Below, piece after piece: positions 23,199-35,139 of a stretch of 64,000 nt of DNA (position 1 is the stretch's first letter; the number at the start of each line of letters is the position of its first letter). This DNA comes from Meconema thalassinum (taxonomy: Eukaryota > Arthropoda > Insecta > Orthoptera > Tettigoniidae). The position numbers were made by a program, and so were the translations under genes. The DNA lies in contig OX336389.2 in NCBI GenBank assembly GCA_946902985.2, forward strand, positions 1,078,165,788 to 1,078,229,787. The letters run 5' to 3'. The notes below the pieces were generated by a model. It had not been told where the DNA came from, made no database searches, and saw only the letters and a program-made list of their open reading frames with translations.

Positions 23199-23441
23199 AG
23201 GCACCCCAGTCTCCATTTACACAGTGGACAGAGGAAACTATGTGTGTTATTTACTTGTTTGTTAATAGGCCTACAGTATTTCTTTTGTTCAAGATATGAA
23301 TTGTGTTACGTGGTGTATTACACATTAATAAACAGGTGAATATAATGTAAATTAATTACTATGGAATCTATCTTTGCATATTTTAGCCCATGGGTAAGTT
23401 GATTCTTTACGTTGGGTTTTCTTTTCTTTCAGTTGTTTAAA

Positions 23442-25974
23442 ATGCCGGGAAAAATTTGCAGTGTTGCAGTCTGCAAAAGTAATTCAGAAATTGTTCAGAA
23501 AACGGGAGAAAAAATATCTTTCTTCAGATTACCAAAGGATGCTAATCGTAGGAAAACGTGGGTGCAGAAATGCCAAAGGAAAGATAAATTCGATCCGAAT
23601 AACAAACGTATTTGCAGCAAACATTTCAAACCAAGTGATTTTGAAGACGAAATTCGAGCTCGACTGACAAATACTCACCCTAGAATATTAAAAAATACGT
23701 CAATACCTTCTTTTAATTTACTGCCTCAAACACAGTGCCAAGACACAACTTCACGTACAGAACGCTCCCAGAAAAAAGAAAACAAACAATTACTAAACGA
23801 AATATTGGATTCGACATTTCCCAGTGACAATGATTCCGTCGTCAATGACGTCAATGTCAATGATTCTGACACAAAATATAACGATATTCTCATTAAATAC
23901 AACGCATTACTTGAAGGAACCAAAAAGCTGAAGGAAAACATGCAACACTTAGAGACTCGAGCAAACTGTTTGCAATCAAGAAACGGGGAATTGGAGAATT
24001 CAATTCAGCAGTATGAATGTGATTTTGACAAGAAAATTAAAGATACGTTTAAAGATTTTTTGACACCAAATCAAGTCGACATTGTTAGGAAACGGAAAAC
24101 AAAGGCAAGATGGACAAACGAGGAAATAACGAAGGCATTTACCTTAAGATATTTAAGCATCCGAGCATACAAGTATACCAGAGACACACTGAAATATCCA
24201 TTACCTGGATTATCAACTTTGAAGCGCTGGGCAGGCAATGTTGAATTACGAAACGGTTTATTGAAAAACGTAATAGAAGTAATGAAAATTAGTGGACGAA
24301 AGAAGAATGGTCAAGAGAGAGTCACTGTTCTTTCTTTCGACGAAATAAAAGTGTCATCACTCTATGAATATGATGCTAAAGCAGACGAAGTCGTGGGCCC
24401 ACATACATTCAAGTTGTAATGGCAAGAGGGTTATTTCAGAACTGGAAGCAACCTGTGTACATTAATTTCGACAAGAAAATGTCGAAAGACATTATAAATG
24501 AAGTGGTTACGTCACTACATAATATTGAATATGATGTAGTTGCTTGTGTTTCGGACTGCGGCGGGGGAAATATGGCACTGTGGAAAGAACTCGGTATTAC
24601 CATTGAAACTACACACTACGTGCATCCGATGATAGAGGAAAAAATCTACTTTTTCGCAGACGCACCTAACCTGCTTAAATTAATTCGTAACTGGTTCATT
24701 GACACAGGATTCTGTCTTCAAAATGGTACTGTTATCAAGAAACAACCGGTAGTTAAATTAATAGAAAGCACATCTTCTGAAATTAACTCATGCCATAAAA
24801 TTACACCACTATATATAAACTGTGAAAGAACTCAGAGACAGAATGTGTCGTTAGCTGCTCAGCTTTTTTCCCATCCTGTAGCAACAGCATTGGATCGGTA
24901 TTTACCAGGAAGTAACCCTCAACAAGCCAGAGATGTTGCAAGTTTCATTCGTCTAGTGCATAGTTGGTTCCAGTTAACGAATTCTTACACACTGTCTTCA
25001 TTAGCTCCACCCTACGGAAAGAATTTGGAGGCCCAACAAGAAATTTTAGTAACTATGATAGCCACAATGTTTGGGATGAGATGTACATCCAAGAAATCAT
25101 TGCAGTTGTTTCAGAAAGGCGTCATAATTTCTTCATGCTCACTGCGCGATCTGTACGTGAGAATGAAAGAGAAATACTCGATTGACTTTATTTTGACACA
25201 TCGATTAAATCAAGATTGCTTAGAGAATCTCTTTTCTCAGATAAGAACAAGAGGAGGACTCCATGACCACCCTTCACCTTTACATGCGCTCTATAGATTG
25301 CGGATGATACTGCTAGGGAAAAACCCCGTATTGTACACAACAATACCAATACCTTGAATGTGAACGAAGAAAATAATGAATTCTTGTTAGCAAGTGTCGT
25401 GAAAGAGGCGGGAATAAAGGAGCCTAAAATAAGTGAATACCTTCTGGATGAAGAAAAGGAAAGTGCAGATATCCTCTCAACTTCTTTAAATGACGTAATG
25501 CCTTCTCAAAAATTCTTTTCAGAGAAAGATGGCCTAGAATACATCGCTGGCTTCCTCGCAAAGAAGCATCAGGAAGAATTTCCCGATCTAGGCAAGCACA
25601 CGCATAAGATCGAGAAAGATGACTTCCATTGGGAGAGTGCACCGTCTTGGGTTAGAAGTTTATCTTTCGGCGGTCTCATACAACCTTCACCAAATTGGCT
25701 CAAAAAAGTGGAAGAAATGGAGGAAATGTATCAGAAGTTTCATGGAGATACGTTCAGATTTCGAAAACGTATCATTGCAGTTACAGCTGATATTGTTTCA
25801 AAGGAGATCGCTAGCATTCCGCGAAAACTAGTTGCAAGCTTCTGCCGCCAAAGAGTATTTATAAGAATAAAATATCTTAATACGAAAAAAAGAGAAGCAT
25901 CGACATTGAAAAGACAAAACTCGGGTGATCAAGAGAGAAAAGTGAACAAGAAGATGAAGAAACTTGTTTCATGA
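23442..25974 (+). pseudogene. P-element-type transposase with THAP domain, two frame breaks
   Basis: Transposase of the P superfamily; it would bind the element ends and catalyse cut-and-paste transposition in the nucleus. The start ATGCCGGGA follows a 3' splice-site-like tract (ttttcttttctttcag, ending 23432), so a 5' noncoding exon is likely. The THAP zinc finger is complete: C6, C11, C58, H61. A coiled-coil-like segment (about 155-200) follows. Next comes the catalytic part with FDEIKVSS, then a frame change near 24410. The second frame (24419-25357) has VACVSDCGGGNMALW and the GTP-binding/insertion region. A second change near 25350 leads to the C-terminal frame (to 25974) with IAGFLAKK. 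Both changes are small and not at clear introns, so the copy is probably inactive or miscorrected by sequencing. AATAAA near 26440 may end the transcript. Confidence 0.88.
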
Positions 25975-26449
25975 AGTATTGGTGCACAAAGTGGACATTC
26001 TAGTGAATTGTTTTTGGTTGTAGGAGACAAAAACATCAATTGGACCTTGCAAGCACCAGAAACCAAATTTTACAGGAAATGAAAAAAAAAAGAAACTTTG
26101 ATTTTTTTAATTTACTTTTTTTTGGAACGTACTAATTTAGTTAATTGTAAATTTGCAATGTCGTTTGTGCTGTATCTGACCGAAAATTATAGGCTACTCT
26201 CTCTCATCATAGGAACAAGTTCAACGCCTTCCACAATCTTAAGTACTAAACTTTGTGAAGATTCATAAATGTAGCTTAGCGGCTATTAGTTGAAATATTA
26301 TTTAGAAACTTTCCTCCCTATAAACAGTGGAAACTGTACTATTTCCCTGGCCGCCGCAAAGATATGAAGATAATGGTTATTTACATGTTCTCATTATAGT
26401 ATTTTGTAGCATATTCAATTTATTCAGTTACATTGAATATAATAAATTG

Positions 26450-26920
26450 TCAAATTTGTTGGCAAATACGTAGAATTGGGTAAATTTGTTTACTCTGGGG
26501 TTTTCCACTTAATAGTGTTGATGTGGTTGGACAAAGTGAGAATTAAATTCCGCGGGGTCACCAACATTGTGGTGCGTGCTGTTATCAGTGACAGTTTTGC
26601 TGACTCCGAGAGTGGCGGAAATGAAGACGAAAGTGCAGGCAGCAATGAACAGCATTATAATAATAATGCAGTGCTTAGTGAAGCAGTGGGGATGGGTGGA
26701 TCTGCGCCTGTTGGAGATATAGTCGGCTGTGAGTATGTTTGTATATACCAGTTTTATTATGTTGAAGAAGATGTATAATTAAATTAGTCATGTAATTTAG
26801 CGTTCAGCGTCATCTATTATTCTCAACAATTCATTAGTTGGTACTCTGAAATGGCTGCTACCCTTAAAAATTATTATTTACTGAGCACGTAATGCGCTAC
26901 GGACTAATGACTGATTCAAA
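26450..26920 (+). other. P-like transposon 3' region, unassigned ORF
   Basis: This lies downstream of the transposase. It contains an 100-codon ORF (26476-26778) with an acidic Ser/Gly/Glu-rich centre (SDSFADSESGGNED). There is no known domain. The AATAAA just upstream suggests it is not part of the transposase transcript. It may be chance. Confidence 0.3.
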
Positions 26921-27000
26921 CGCAGCAGGCCCGTGACGTATTCCCGCGCGCTCTCCCATTGGCCGAGAGTTATAAGCCAACCTGTATTCTACTAACCTTG
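26921..27000 (-). repeat. Right terminal inverted repeat of P-like transposon
   Basis: This is the reverse complement partner of 23116-23198 and ends CTAACCTTG before the gtctgcgtg duplicate. Confidence 0.88.
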
Positions 27001-27009
27001 GTCTGCGTG

Positions 27010-27607
27010 TACCTGGGCTAACACAGCTGGGGTCTTCTCGGAACTCGTTAGTGGACCAGTCACCCCCACTGGATCTATACATGGCTTTATTTTCAGCTGC
27101 TGAAAAGGGGAGTACTTTCCCTTTCTAAGACATTATGACACTATTACATATTCCTCGTCGACGCAACGAGCGGTCCTATATACAGGGTGTCCCATTTGTA
27201 TTTTTTTAATGTGATCACGATTTAACTTTGTCTGTCTTTTCTCATCAGAGACTGGAGAGATTGGCAGTCTTGGGGTAACGTCCATCTTGAAGACTTTGAC
27301 ATCCGCATCATCATGAACTAGCAAGAACAACAATTACTATTACTATATGAACTCTGTATTTCTTTTTGAACGCAGTACTTTTGACGTTAGTGGCTAGTGT
27401 TGAAGAGCAATGAAGGGGGTACCACCTTCATTTCGCGGTCAGATTAGTGCACTATTCATTTATTTTGTACTCTTCTAGAGGTCTTTAGTACCCTTTTTTT
27501 AGTATTTAATGTTTCCCCCTTTACATTTTTTTGCCTCTCCATTTTTAGGAAAAAAGAAATTTTCCGCGGCCGGGAAAATTCTTTTTTTTGGGAGAGCAGG
27601 GGAATTT
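27010..27607 (+). other. Gypsy element 3 internal 3' region with polypurine tract
   Basis: No ORF of note. The motif acagggtgtccca (about 27184) is the kind of sequence found at the ends of some insect DNA transposons, but no partner end is seen. The stretch just before the LTR, gggagagcagggg (about 27590), is a plausible polypurine tract for plus-strand priming. Confidence 0.5.
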
Positions 27608-29112
27608 TGAACCGTTTTTTATCAGGTTCATTATTTTTTTTCTCATATTATTATTATTATTATTATTATTATAATTGATGTTATCATTTCCTTCATGTCG
27701 CATTATTGTGACATACGTTTCTCTGTCACTCTTACTGCGTTCAAACTTAGTAATTCTGCGTAGACGTTTCACCAGATGGTGAAACTTTTCACCCCTACTA
27801 ACACAATTTTACCATTGGTTGAAGCACTACTTGTTGACATGCTTCGCTATTGGACCCCCTCCACCCATGTATACGGAGAGGGAATGTTTGTCGTATCTAC
27901 GACTTACTTTTCTCGGGCGCGTTACTGCGTTCTTTAAGAGAAGGTTTCTTCCTTCAAATTTCGGCCGTCATGTAAGACGGACGTGTGTGCACGTGTCGGG
28001 CTTTCGCCAGCACCCAGAAAGCAACTAAATGTAAGTACGATTCAGTCATTGAATTTATCTAACTTGAGGTCATTTTAAGTTTCTGTTTCTCCATATTTTT
28101 TTCATTTTGTGTCTCCTTTGATTCACTTATAATTTTCCTTTCTTATGGTGATGTGAATTCGATCCATGAGCCCAAGTCCCTTCGCCTTTGTTTACGTTAG
28201 TTTAGCGAAATCTCTGTGTTAATTTGTCTTCCCTCCCTTTCATGTAACCGGTTTTTTTTTACATAAATCTCTCAGGTCTGAAATATCTGCTATTTTTCAA
28301 CGAGGCTTAATTATGCTCTGTATTGCGTCACCACCTGGTTCGACGTTCTTCTGAGACGACCTCCGTTGGATTGTCGCATCAGAGCCTTGTTTTTTGTGGA
28401 TGGAATCAGCGAAGTTACGGAGCTGAGTCTCACGTCTTCAGCTTGATCCTCCCTCTGTTTTATTGAAATGTATGTGAGCGATGGTCGTTGTGCTAATCAC
28501 TGTCCATGCGCCACATTACTTTCTTTGTTTCTTCGTATGTCGTTGTATTTCGACATTTCTACCTCTACGTAAGCCTATATTTTCCTACAAAGCATTTTTC
28601 TTAGCTGATTGATATTTTTCTTTTATTTCCTGTCCCGGTAATGTCAAGTAATTTAATGTAATTTTCATTTCGTTTATTTTTATGTGTTAATTTTGTGTTA
28701 CTTCCTCTGACTTCGTTATATTACGTAACTCAGTGTCATCCCCCACCCCCCGTTTCCATACATACGCACACCTCCACTCCCCACTCTTTTACCCCTACCC
28801 CATGATTTCACAACATCATAAACGCCGTAGTTCTGTTTTTATGCTAGCAGTCCAGATCATGTCATCTCTGTAAGTAGTCGTTCTTGTAATCTATCCCACG
28901 AATTTCTTTAATTTCTTTAATTTTGCTTCATCTTTTTTTAAGTTTTATTATTGAATCGCGTTTCCAATTAGTTGCTATTATGATTTGAATGTATTTCTAG
29001 ATTCCTTTTATTTTACATTTAAGTTGCTCGTGTTTTACTTTCATTTCTAATTTGTAATCAGTACACATGTGTTTATTTTATTATTAATATATTTTTATTC
29101 AGTAAGTACAAT
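27608..29112 (+). repeat. 3' LTR of gypsy element 3, left part (split by LINE)
   Basis: This matches 15722-17227 almost base for base. It breaks at agtaagtacaat (29112), where a CR1-like LINE entered, and resumes at 33341. Confidence 0.93.
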
Positions 29113-29326
29113 TCAGTACGTCAATGGCGGCTGAGTGAACAACACGGCAGGGAGTAGCTCCGAAAACATTGTGTATTTAAGAGTGTATTCGAGGAAGAAC
29201 CTAAACCATATTTGTCACCCGACAATATAAGTGCATAAGTTGCCCAGTAACTAATAAGAACATCAGTTAGAATTACTAACTTCCTCGTAAATCGGTTAAA
29301 TAGGAGTTTTCACCTGCATTGGCAAC

Positions 29327-30232
29327 ATGGGCGACTGTGGAGAGTGTGGTGGTAGCTTGGGGAAGGCTGGAAAGGTACAGTGTGGTTCATGTAAAAAGTG
29401 GTTTCATAAGAAGTGCGTGAATACATTGAACAGATTCACCGAGTGGCTGTGTGTGCAATGTGTGGACTATAGTGCAACTATAAGTGACAGTGTAAGTGAC
29501 AAAGACACTCCATCAATGGAGAATATTTATGGAATGCTGAAAGACGTAAAAGAACAACTTAAAATCATAAAAGACGAACAAAGAGCGAGAGAGACTGATC
29601 TAGGTAACTCATTGGAATTGTGCCATAAGAAACTAGACGATTGTGTAACATTAATTTCTAACCAGCAGACAGAAATTAAGGAATGTAAAGGACAGATTGA
29701 CACATTAACCCAGCAAAATGTCAATCTCAAGGCGAAGCTAAAATCCCTAGAAAACCGCCTAGGAGAATCTGAGCAGTACACACGTAGGAATACGGTGGAA
29801 ATACACGGTGTCCCGGAAGTTCCTAACGAAAACATTTTTGAAACTGTGAAGAAAGTAGGTCAAGCTCTGGATGTGGTCATCAGTGAAACAATGGTAGATG
29901 CCTGTCATCGACTGCCTAAGTCACCTAATCATCAACACAGTGGCATCATCTTAAAATTCGTTCGGCGGGACGATAAGGAGCGTTTCATGGAGCGTCGCCG
30001 GGTGAAACGGAATCTCTCCACTCGTCACGTCGGTCTTCCTGGGGACAGTGTAATTTATGTGAACGAAAGTTTATCACCAGAGAAGAGGAAATTACTGTCA
30101 CAAGCTCGGAACATCAGGAGAGAGAAGGAGTATTCTTTCTTGTGGGTAAGAAATGGACACATTAAAATACGCAAATCTGAAGGTTCTCGAGTCATCGTAA
30201 TTCGAAATGAGGATGACCTGAACACTCTCTAA
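29327..30232 (+). CDS. LINE ORF1 protein: PHD finger, coiled coil, RNA-binding-like C-terminus
   Basis: 301 codons from a clear ATG. The N-terminus is a complete PHD-type finger (C4-C7-C19-C22-H27-C30-C42-C45). A long heptad-like coiled coil (about 70-150) follows, then a basic domain with YTRRNTVEIHGVPE, the L1-ORF1-like RNA-binding pattern (transposase_22-like). ORF1 proteins of this layout form RNA-protein particles with the element transcript and are known from CR1-group and related LINEs. The stop TAA overlaps the ORF2 ATG (TAATG, 30230-30234), which suggests coupled or reinitiated translation. The ORF is intact, so the copy is recent. Confidence 0.9.
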   Translation: MGDCGECGGSLGKAGKVQCGSCKKWFHKKCVNTLNRFTEWLCVQCVDYSATISDSVSDKDTPSMENIYGMLKDVKEQLKIIKDEQRARETDLGNSLELCHKKLDDCVTLISNQQTEIKECKGQIDTLTQQNVNLKAKLKSLENRLGESEQYTRRNTVEIHGVPEVPNENIFETVKKVGQALDVVISETMVDACHRLPKSPNHQHSGIILKFVRRDDKERFMERRRVKRNLSTRHVGLPGDSVIYVNESLSPEKRKLLSQARNIRREKEYSFLWVRNGHIKIRKSEGSRVIVIRNEDDLNTL

Positions 30233-32996
30233 TGGTATCAAAATCTAGATTATCCATTTATTATCAAAATGTAGGAGGAATGAATACAAAATTAGATTTA
30301 TTCAATGAAAACCTGATCACCAAAAAGCATGACTTAATTCTAATTACAGAAACTTGGTTATCTAGTAAAATCGCTGACAGTGAGGTCTGTTGTGATATGT
30401 ACAGAGTATACAGGGCTGAGAGGCCTGCCAGAACAGGGGGTGGGGTGGCTGTCTTGGTTCGTAGCGGATTAACAGTACTCAAGGTCGAAAGAATGACTGG
30501 CAGCTTGGAATGTCTATTAGTGAAACTGGTTATTTCAGGAAATATTTGGTACGTCTGTAATGTTTACATCCCACCAGCTTCAAAAGTAGAATCGTACAGG
30601 CAAGTATATCGGTGGCTGGAATCCCGCACAGAAATATATGATAAAAATTTATTAATATTTGGTGACTTCAATATCCCAACAATACAAAGTACAATAATTA
30701 ATGATGACAATATTCACACAAGAGAACTCGTAAATTTTATTAATAATCTTCAGCTAAAATCTTATAATTCAGTACTAAACCGTAACGGGAGGACGCTGGA
30801 CTTAGTTCTATCCAACAAACCCAACATAAATGTAACGGAAAACACAGACCCACTCTTACCGCAGGATCGCCATCACCCAGCTCTGGATGTGGAAATATCT
30901 CTAACTATATGTCGAAACCAAGTAATTATCCAGCCTAATGATACCTATAACTTCCGGGAAGCCGATTTTGAGCAAATGTACACTCGGTTGAGGGATAGTG
31001 CCTGGGGTCAAATATACGAGTGCACTGATGTAAATACTGCAGTAGACCTGTTTTATCAGATTTTTAACACAGTACTTGGCGAAACCGTTCCTATATGTAA
31101 ACGACAAACGGGCAGAAAATATCCTGTCTGGTTCCCTAAGGAAATAAAGAGTAAATTGAAGGAGAAGGAACACCATAGGAAGAGAAAACATTACTCAGAT
31201 CATCATAGACTACGTTTTGAAGAATTAAGGTCAGAAATTAAAAAGGACATTAAATTATCTTATAAGAAATATATCCATAATATTGAACAAAACATTAGCA
31301 GGGACTCAAAGAAATTTTGGACGTTTATTAAAAGCAAGAAAAAAAATAGGAACTCATGCGACACTTTTAAATATAATAATGAAGAATTGGACAGGGGTGA
31401 TTCCATTGTTGAAGGTTTCGCGTCATATTTCAAATCAGTGTATGACTCTCAGTCAGCCCAATACAAAGTCCCAGCCTGCAATTCGAATACTCCCAACACC
31501 CTTCACATAAAACTTGTCTCAAAGGAAGAGATAGAAATGGCATTTAAAAAATTAAAACCTAAGTCGTCGGCTGGTCCTGATAATATTCCACCGTATGTAG
31601 TTAAGGGATGTGCTGAAAGCCTCAGGGACCCGTTACACTTTATATTTAACTTAGCAATTCAAACTTGTACGTTCCCTGACGCCTGGAAAATCACTCGCGT
31701 CTGCCCTATACTAAAATCGGGAGACCCATCACTAATTAATAACTACCGTCCTATATCTATTTTATCCGCAGTAGCCAAGGTATTTGAATTCATATTGCAC
31801 GGAAGAATATCAGTATTCCTCAGACCACTCGTAACAGATAACCAACATGGTTTCCTATCCAGGAAATCTACAGTGACGAATGCAATTAATTTTACTCAAA
31901 TTATATCTAAAGAGTTAGATAAAGGAGGGCAGATGGATGTCATATTTACAGATTTCGAGAAAGCTTTCGACACAATAAATCACGATATCCTTCTTAAAAA
32001 ATTATGTATTTTGGGATTTTCCCACCCATTACTAAAATTATTCATCTCCTATCTCAGAGACAGGAAACAATTTGTTTTGTTCCAGAAAATTGTCTCAAAG
32101 GAATACATAGTTCATTCCGGAATACCCCAAGGTTCGAACCTTGGACCTTTGATTTTTCTAGCAATGATAAATGATTTGCCACGATGTATACTGCACTCAA
32201 ATAGTCTTTTATATGCAGATGACTTCAAAATTTTTAAATCAATTTCTTCCACTGATGACTGCACTCTACTACAAAATGACCTAAATAATATACACAAATG
32301 GAGTATAGAAAACAAATTATACTTAAACGTACCGAAGTGTGTTGTTATGACCTTTACACGTAAGAAGAACCCAATCACATTTGTTTATGGAATTGGACCT
32401 AAGTCATTGAAAACAGTAAGCGAGAAGAAAGATCTAGGGATTCTGTTTGACCGAGAGCTTGCTTTCACTTATCATGTGCAAAAGACGGTCGGGGATGCTT
32501 ACCGCATGTTAGGGTTTATAATAAGAAACACTAAGCCATTCATTAGGACCAGTACCTGCATAAAACTTTATACTGCCATGGTGAGATCCAAGCTCGAGTA
32601 CGCCAGCCAAGTATGGAGTCCCTGGCAGAAAACATGCATTAAGTACATTGAGCAAGTTCAAAAGAAATTCCTCAGATATTTACATTCTTGTTGAATTTCG
32701 GCATGACTAGTTTGGAGTCTCGAAGGCGAGTGAATGATATGAAATTCCTTTATAAAGTCATTAACGGTCAAATTGATAACTCATTTTTCCTATCACTCCT
32801 AAATTTCAACATCCCTCGCTTAACTACAAGATCAACCATAACATTCAAAACTGATATAACCAATACCACTTCACATAACAATTCACCTGTATGGAGGCTT
32901 TGCAGTATTTACAACGATGCGGTTCGTGTAAACTGGAAACTAGATTTCTGTCTCTCAATCAGACCGTTCTTGGAAATTATAACCCTGTCACTCTAA
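30232..32996 (+). pseudogene. LINE ORF2: endonuclease plus reverse transcriptase, late frameshift
   Basis: The first 820 codons are open (to 32694). The AP-type endonuclease comes first, with YYQNVGGMNTK, ETWL, GGGVAVLV, FGDFN and DRHHPALDVE near residue 210. The reverse transcriptase follows: SSAGPDNIP, NNYRPISILS, FTDFEKAFDTINH, GIPQGSNLGP, and the catalytic YADD at 661-664. The C-terminal 100 residues continue in another frame from 32688 to 32996, so one small indel near 32690 truncates the protein by about 100 residues. The enzyme core itself looks complete. It performs target-primed reverse transcription and could also serve SINEs sharing its tail, though the SINE tails here do not clearly match (aaat)n. 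Confidence 0.92.
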
Positions 32997-33340
32997 TTCA
33001 TACTTGAAATAAAATTATCACACATAACAGAATCAACAATGTATATATGTGGATAGGCCTGTTCCCTAGTTATTGATGTTACCCATTAGTTTATTATGTA
33101 ATAATTCCAAAACCTGTTTTTATATTTGGCATTAGATCATATTTAGATTTAGTTTTTATATTATCTTTTTACTACTATGCATTTTGATCTGTGTGAACTT
33201 ATTAGTTTTAAGAATTACATTAAGATATTAATACTTAATGCAGGAAATGTATCTTACTGTGTAGGTGCACTATTATTGGGGCGCACACTGAGCCCTGTTG
33301 TGTACCATCAACAAATAAATAAATAAATAAATAAATAAAT

Positions 33341-33689
33341 TTGCTTCTGTCTTATGATTTCTCGTATTTGAGTTCCTCGTTTGTCTTTCGATTTGACTTA
33401 GTCTTGGCTTCGCACTGTAGCGAAGTTACGACTAACACGACCTCTGGGACCTTTGCTCTATTACTTAGGTTTAATTTTTCCTTTTGATTTTATCTTAAAC
33501 ATTTGTTTTGGCTTACTTTCTGTGGAAGTCATCTTTCTTTCGATTCGGAATCTTGGGCCCAGCACGCATTGAAAGAAGTATTCCTTCCTCGTTCCCTACG
33601 TGATCCTGTTTAGTTTTTGTTGTTTTTGCTTCCACTGTATTCCTCATGCCTCTGCTATTTTGTTTAACGTAAAAGCACAAAGCGGTGCA
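33341..33689 (+). repeat. 3' LTR of gypsy element 3, right part
   Basis: This matches 17231-17569 and ends CGGTGCA. The next bases (catgcatgg) belong to element 2 pol, whose frame resumes here on the minus strand. A clean 4-5 bp target duplication cannot be read; caca on both sides is the best fit. Confidence 0.9.
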
Positions 33690-34570
33690 CATGCATGGTC
33701 CCATTTCCATCTGTTATTCTCCTTAGGTAGACTCTGCAATGGGGCAATGCCATCTATACAGCCAGGACAATTAATAGGGTCATCCCCAAAAATTGTCTCA
33801 CTTCCTCCACCCTCACAGGCTTGGGAAAAGCAGCTATCGCCTCCATTTTCTCCGGGTTCGGTCGATATCCCTATCCATCGTTCAGGTGTCCCAAAAAGTG
33901 AATTTCCCGATGGAAAAGATGACATTTGCCAAAATTCACCTTAAAACCAGCCGTAAGTAAGGTTTCAAATAATAGTCGTAGATCTACCATATGTTCTTCG
34001 ATTGTTGTAGATGCAAGAATTAAATCGTCAATATAACATAAGACGTGTTTCTTAATCCCCTCAATTAGATTACTATCCAAAGCTAGGATCAGCTCAAGAC
34101 CACTGTTTTTCAGTCCTAAAGGAAGGCGATTAAAGGCATGAGTCTTCTGTTCGTGCAGGAAACCGGTATACTGTTTACAGTTCTCCGTTAATTCAACATG
34201 ATGATTAGAATTTGTGGATCCACTGTAAGAAAAAAAATATTTCCCTTAAAGCGCCTCAGAAACTCTCTAATCTGTGGTGGTCTGTCGTATTCAGGCAAAA
34301 TGCCTGCCTTTATCCCGCGTGCATACAAACAAATTCGCAGGCAACCATTTGGTTTCCTTACAACAGCAAGGGGATTTAGGAATGTGGTAGGAGCATTCTT
34401 TATTATGGCTTCTTTCGCCAATCATGGTCTTTACCTCTTCCTTCCATTTCTCTGGAACTGGATGTAAATTCTTTCTGAACGATGAGTCATCACTCAGCTT
34501 AATCTCATATTGGAAATTCTTAATGACGCCCAGATTATCGCTAAATATGTCCTTGAACTCTTATAGGGTC
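33690..34570 (-). pseudogene. pol: Gypsy element 2 reverse transcriptase
   Basis: Minus-strand continuation of the pol at 14040-15721. In sense order, ORF 34421-34188 contains the N-terminal RT blocks (an AVVRKPNG-CLRIC pattern), and ORF 34080-33871 has the catalytic YIDD and the FLGHL block. ORF 33925-33710 covers the RT connection region up to the point where element 3 split the gene. Frame changes separate them. With the far part at 14.0-15.7 kb this would make a standard gypsy PR-RT-RH-IN order. Confidence 0.85.
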
Positions 34571-34581
34571 CAAACTCTCCT

Positions 34582-35139
34582 TTATGCCAGAAGAAATATG
34601 TGTAAGGTTCCCACACCACCTTCTACAATTTTTTCCAGGCTAATCTCAGAATAAAATGTAGCCGAGTTGGAATTTTTGTCACCTTTCAATCTTTCGCCCG
34701 GGGACTCGGTTTCAATATACATCACTCTGCTTTGCATAATTATAATCCAGCCATATTCAGAGATAAAGTAAACTCTTAAGATTAACTGAATATTTATATT
34801 GGAGTTTACCACAAATACGTGCTCATAAAATCTCTTACCAATCTGAATAGTCAACAGTGCCTCAGTCTTGCATTTAACTGAGCGATCGGGGATAACGCCT
34901 CTGACCTTTACTTTTGCTACTGGGTGCATGTGTACGCGTCCTGTCTCCATAATCTCACCCTGACATGATTGAGCTATCACACTGATCATCCCTCCGGTGT
35001 CCACCAGGATTTTGATCCGTTTACCATGAACTTCCACCGTAATGATTGGCAAAGGGTACACCTTCCCATGGCGGATGACGTCTTCCTCGTGAATAAAATC
35101 TTCATCAGCAGCCTGGCATATCTCCTGTATCTCTATCAA
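34582..35139 (-). pseudogene. Gypsy element 2 aspartic protease region
   Basis: The 185-codon ORF has the retropepsin active-site motif KILVDTGGMISV about 35 residues in (DTGG rather than DTGA) and a following beta-rich segment (HVFVVNSNINIQLILRV). It lies between gag and RT in sense order, as expected. The hydrophobic sandwich after the active site is preserved, but the surrounding frames are broken, so the polyprotein is dead. Confidence 0.75.

Larger units (their letters stand above)
23116..27000 (+). mobile_element. P-superfamily DNA transposon, 3.9 kb, full length
   Basis: The termini are imperfect inverted repeats of about 80 bp (23116-23198 and 26921-27000). The outer 14 bases, CAAGGTTAGTAGAA, are identical, followed by shared AGGTTGGCT, TAACT and CGGGCCTGC blocks. 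A 9-bp direct repeat, gtctgcgtg, flanks it (23107-23115, 27001-27009), in line with the 8-bp duplications of P elements. It encodes a THAP-domain transposase. It sits in the 3' noncoding part of gypsy element 3. Confidence 0.93.
29113..33340 (+). mobile_element. Full-length CR1-like non-LTR retrotransposon
   Basis: 4.2 kb with two ORFs overlapping by TAATG and a simple-repeat tail (aaat)n at 33312-33340. It is inserted in the 3' LTR of gypsy element 3. No clear target duplication is visible beyond a possible few A/T bases. The 5' end carries caatggcggc, a YY1/Pho-like core. Confidence 0.9.

Noticed and set aside
27184..27200. Terminus of a DNA transposon (acagggtgtccca)
   Set aside because: No matching inverted end or target duplication was found nearby.
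29113..33340. Classic long target-site duplication around the CR1-like LINE
   Set aside because: Comparison with the intact LTR leaves at most a few shared A/T bases, not a convincing duplication.
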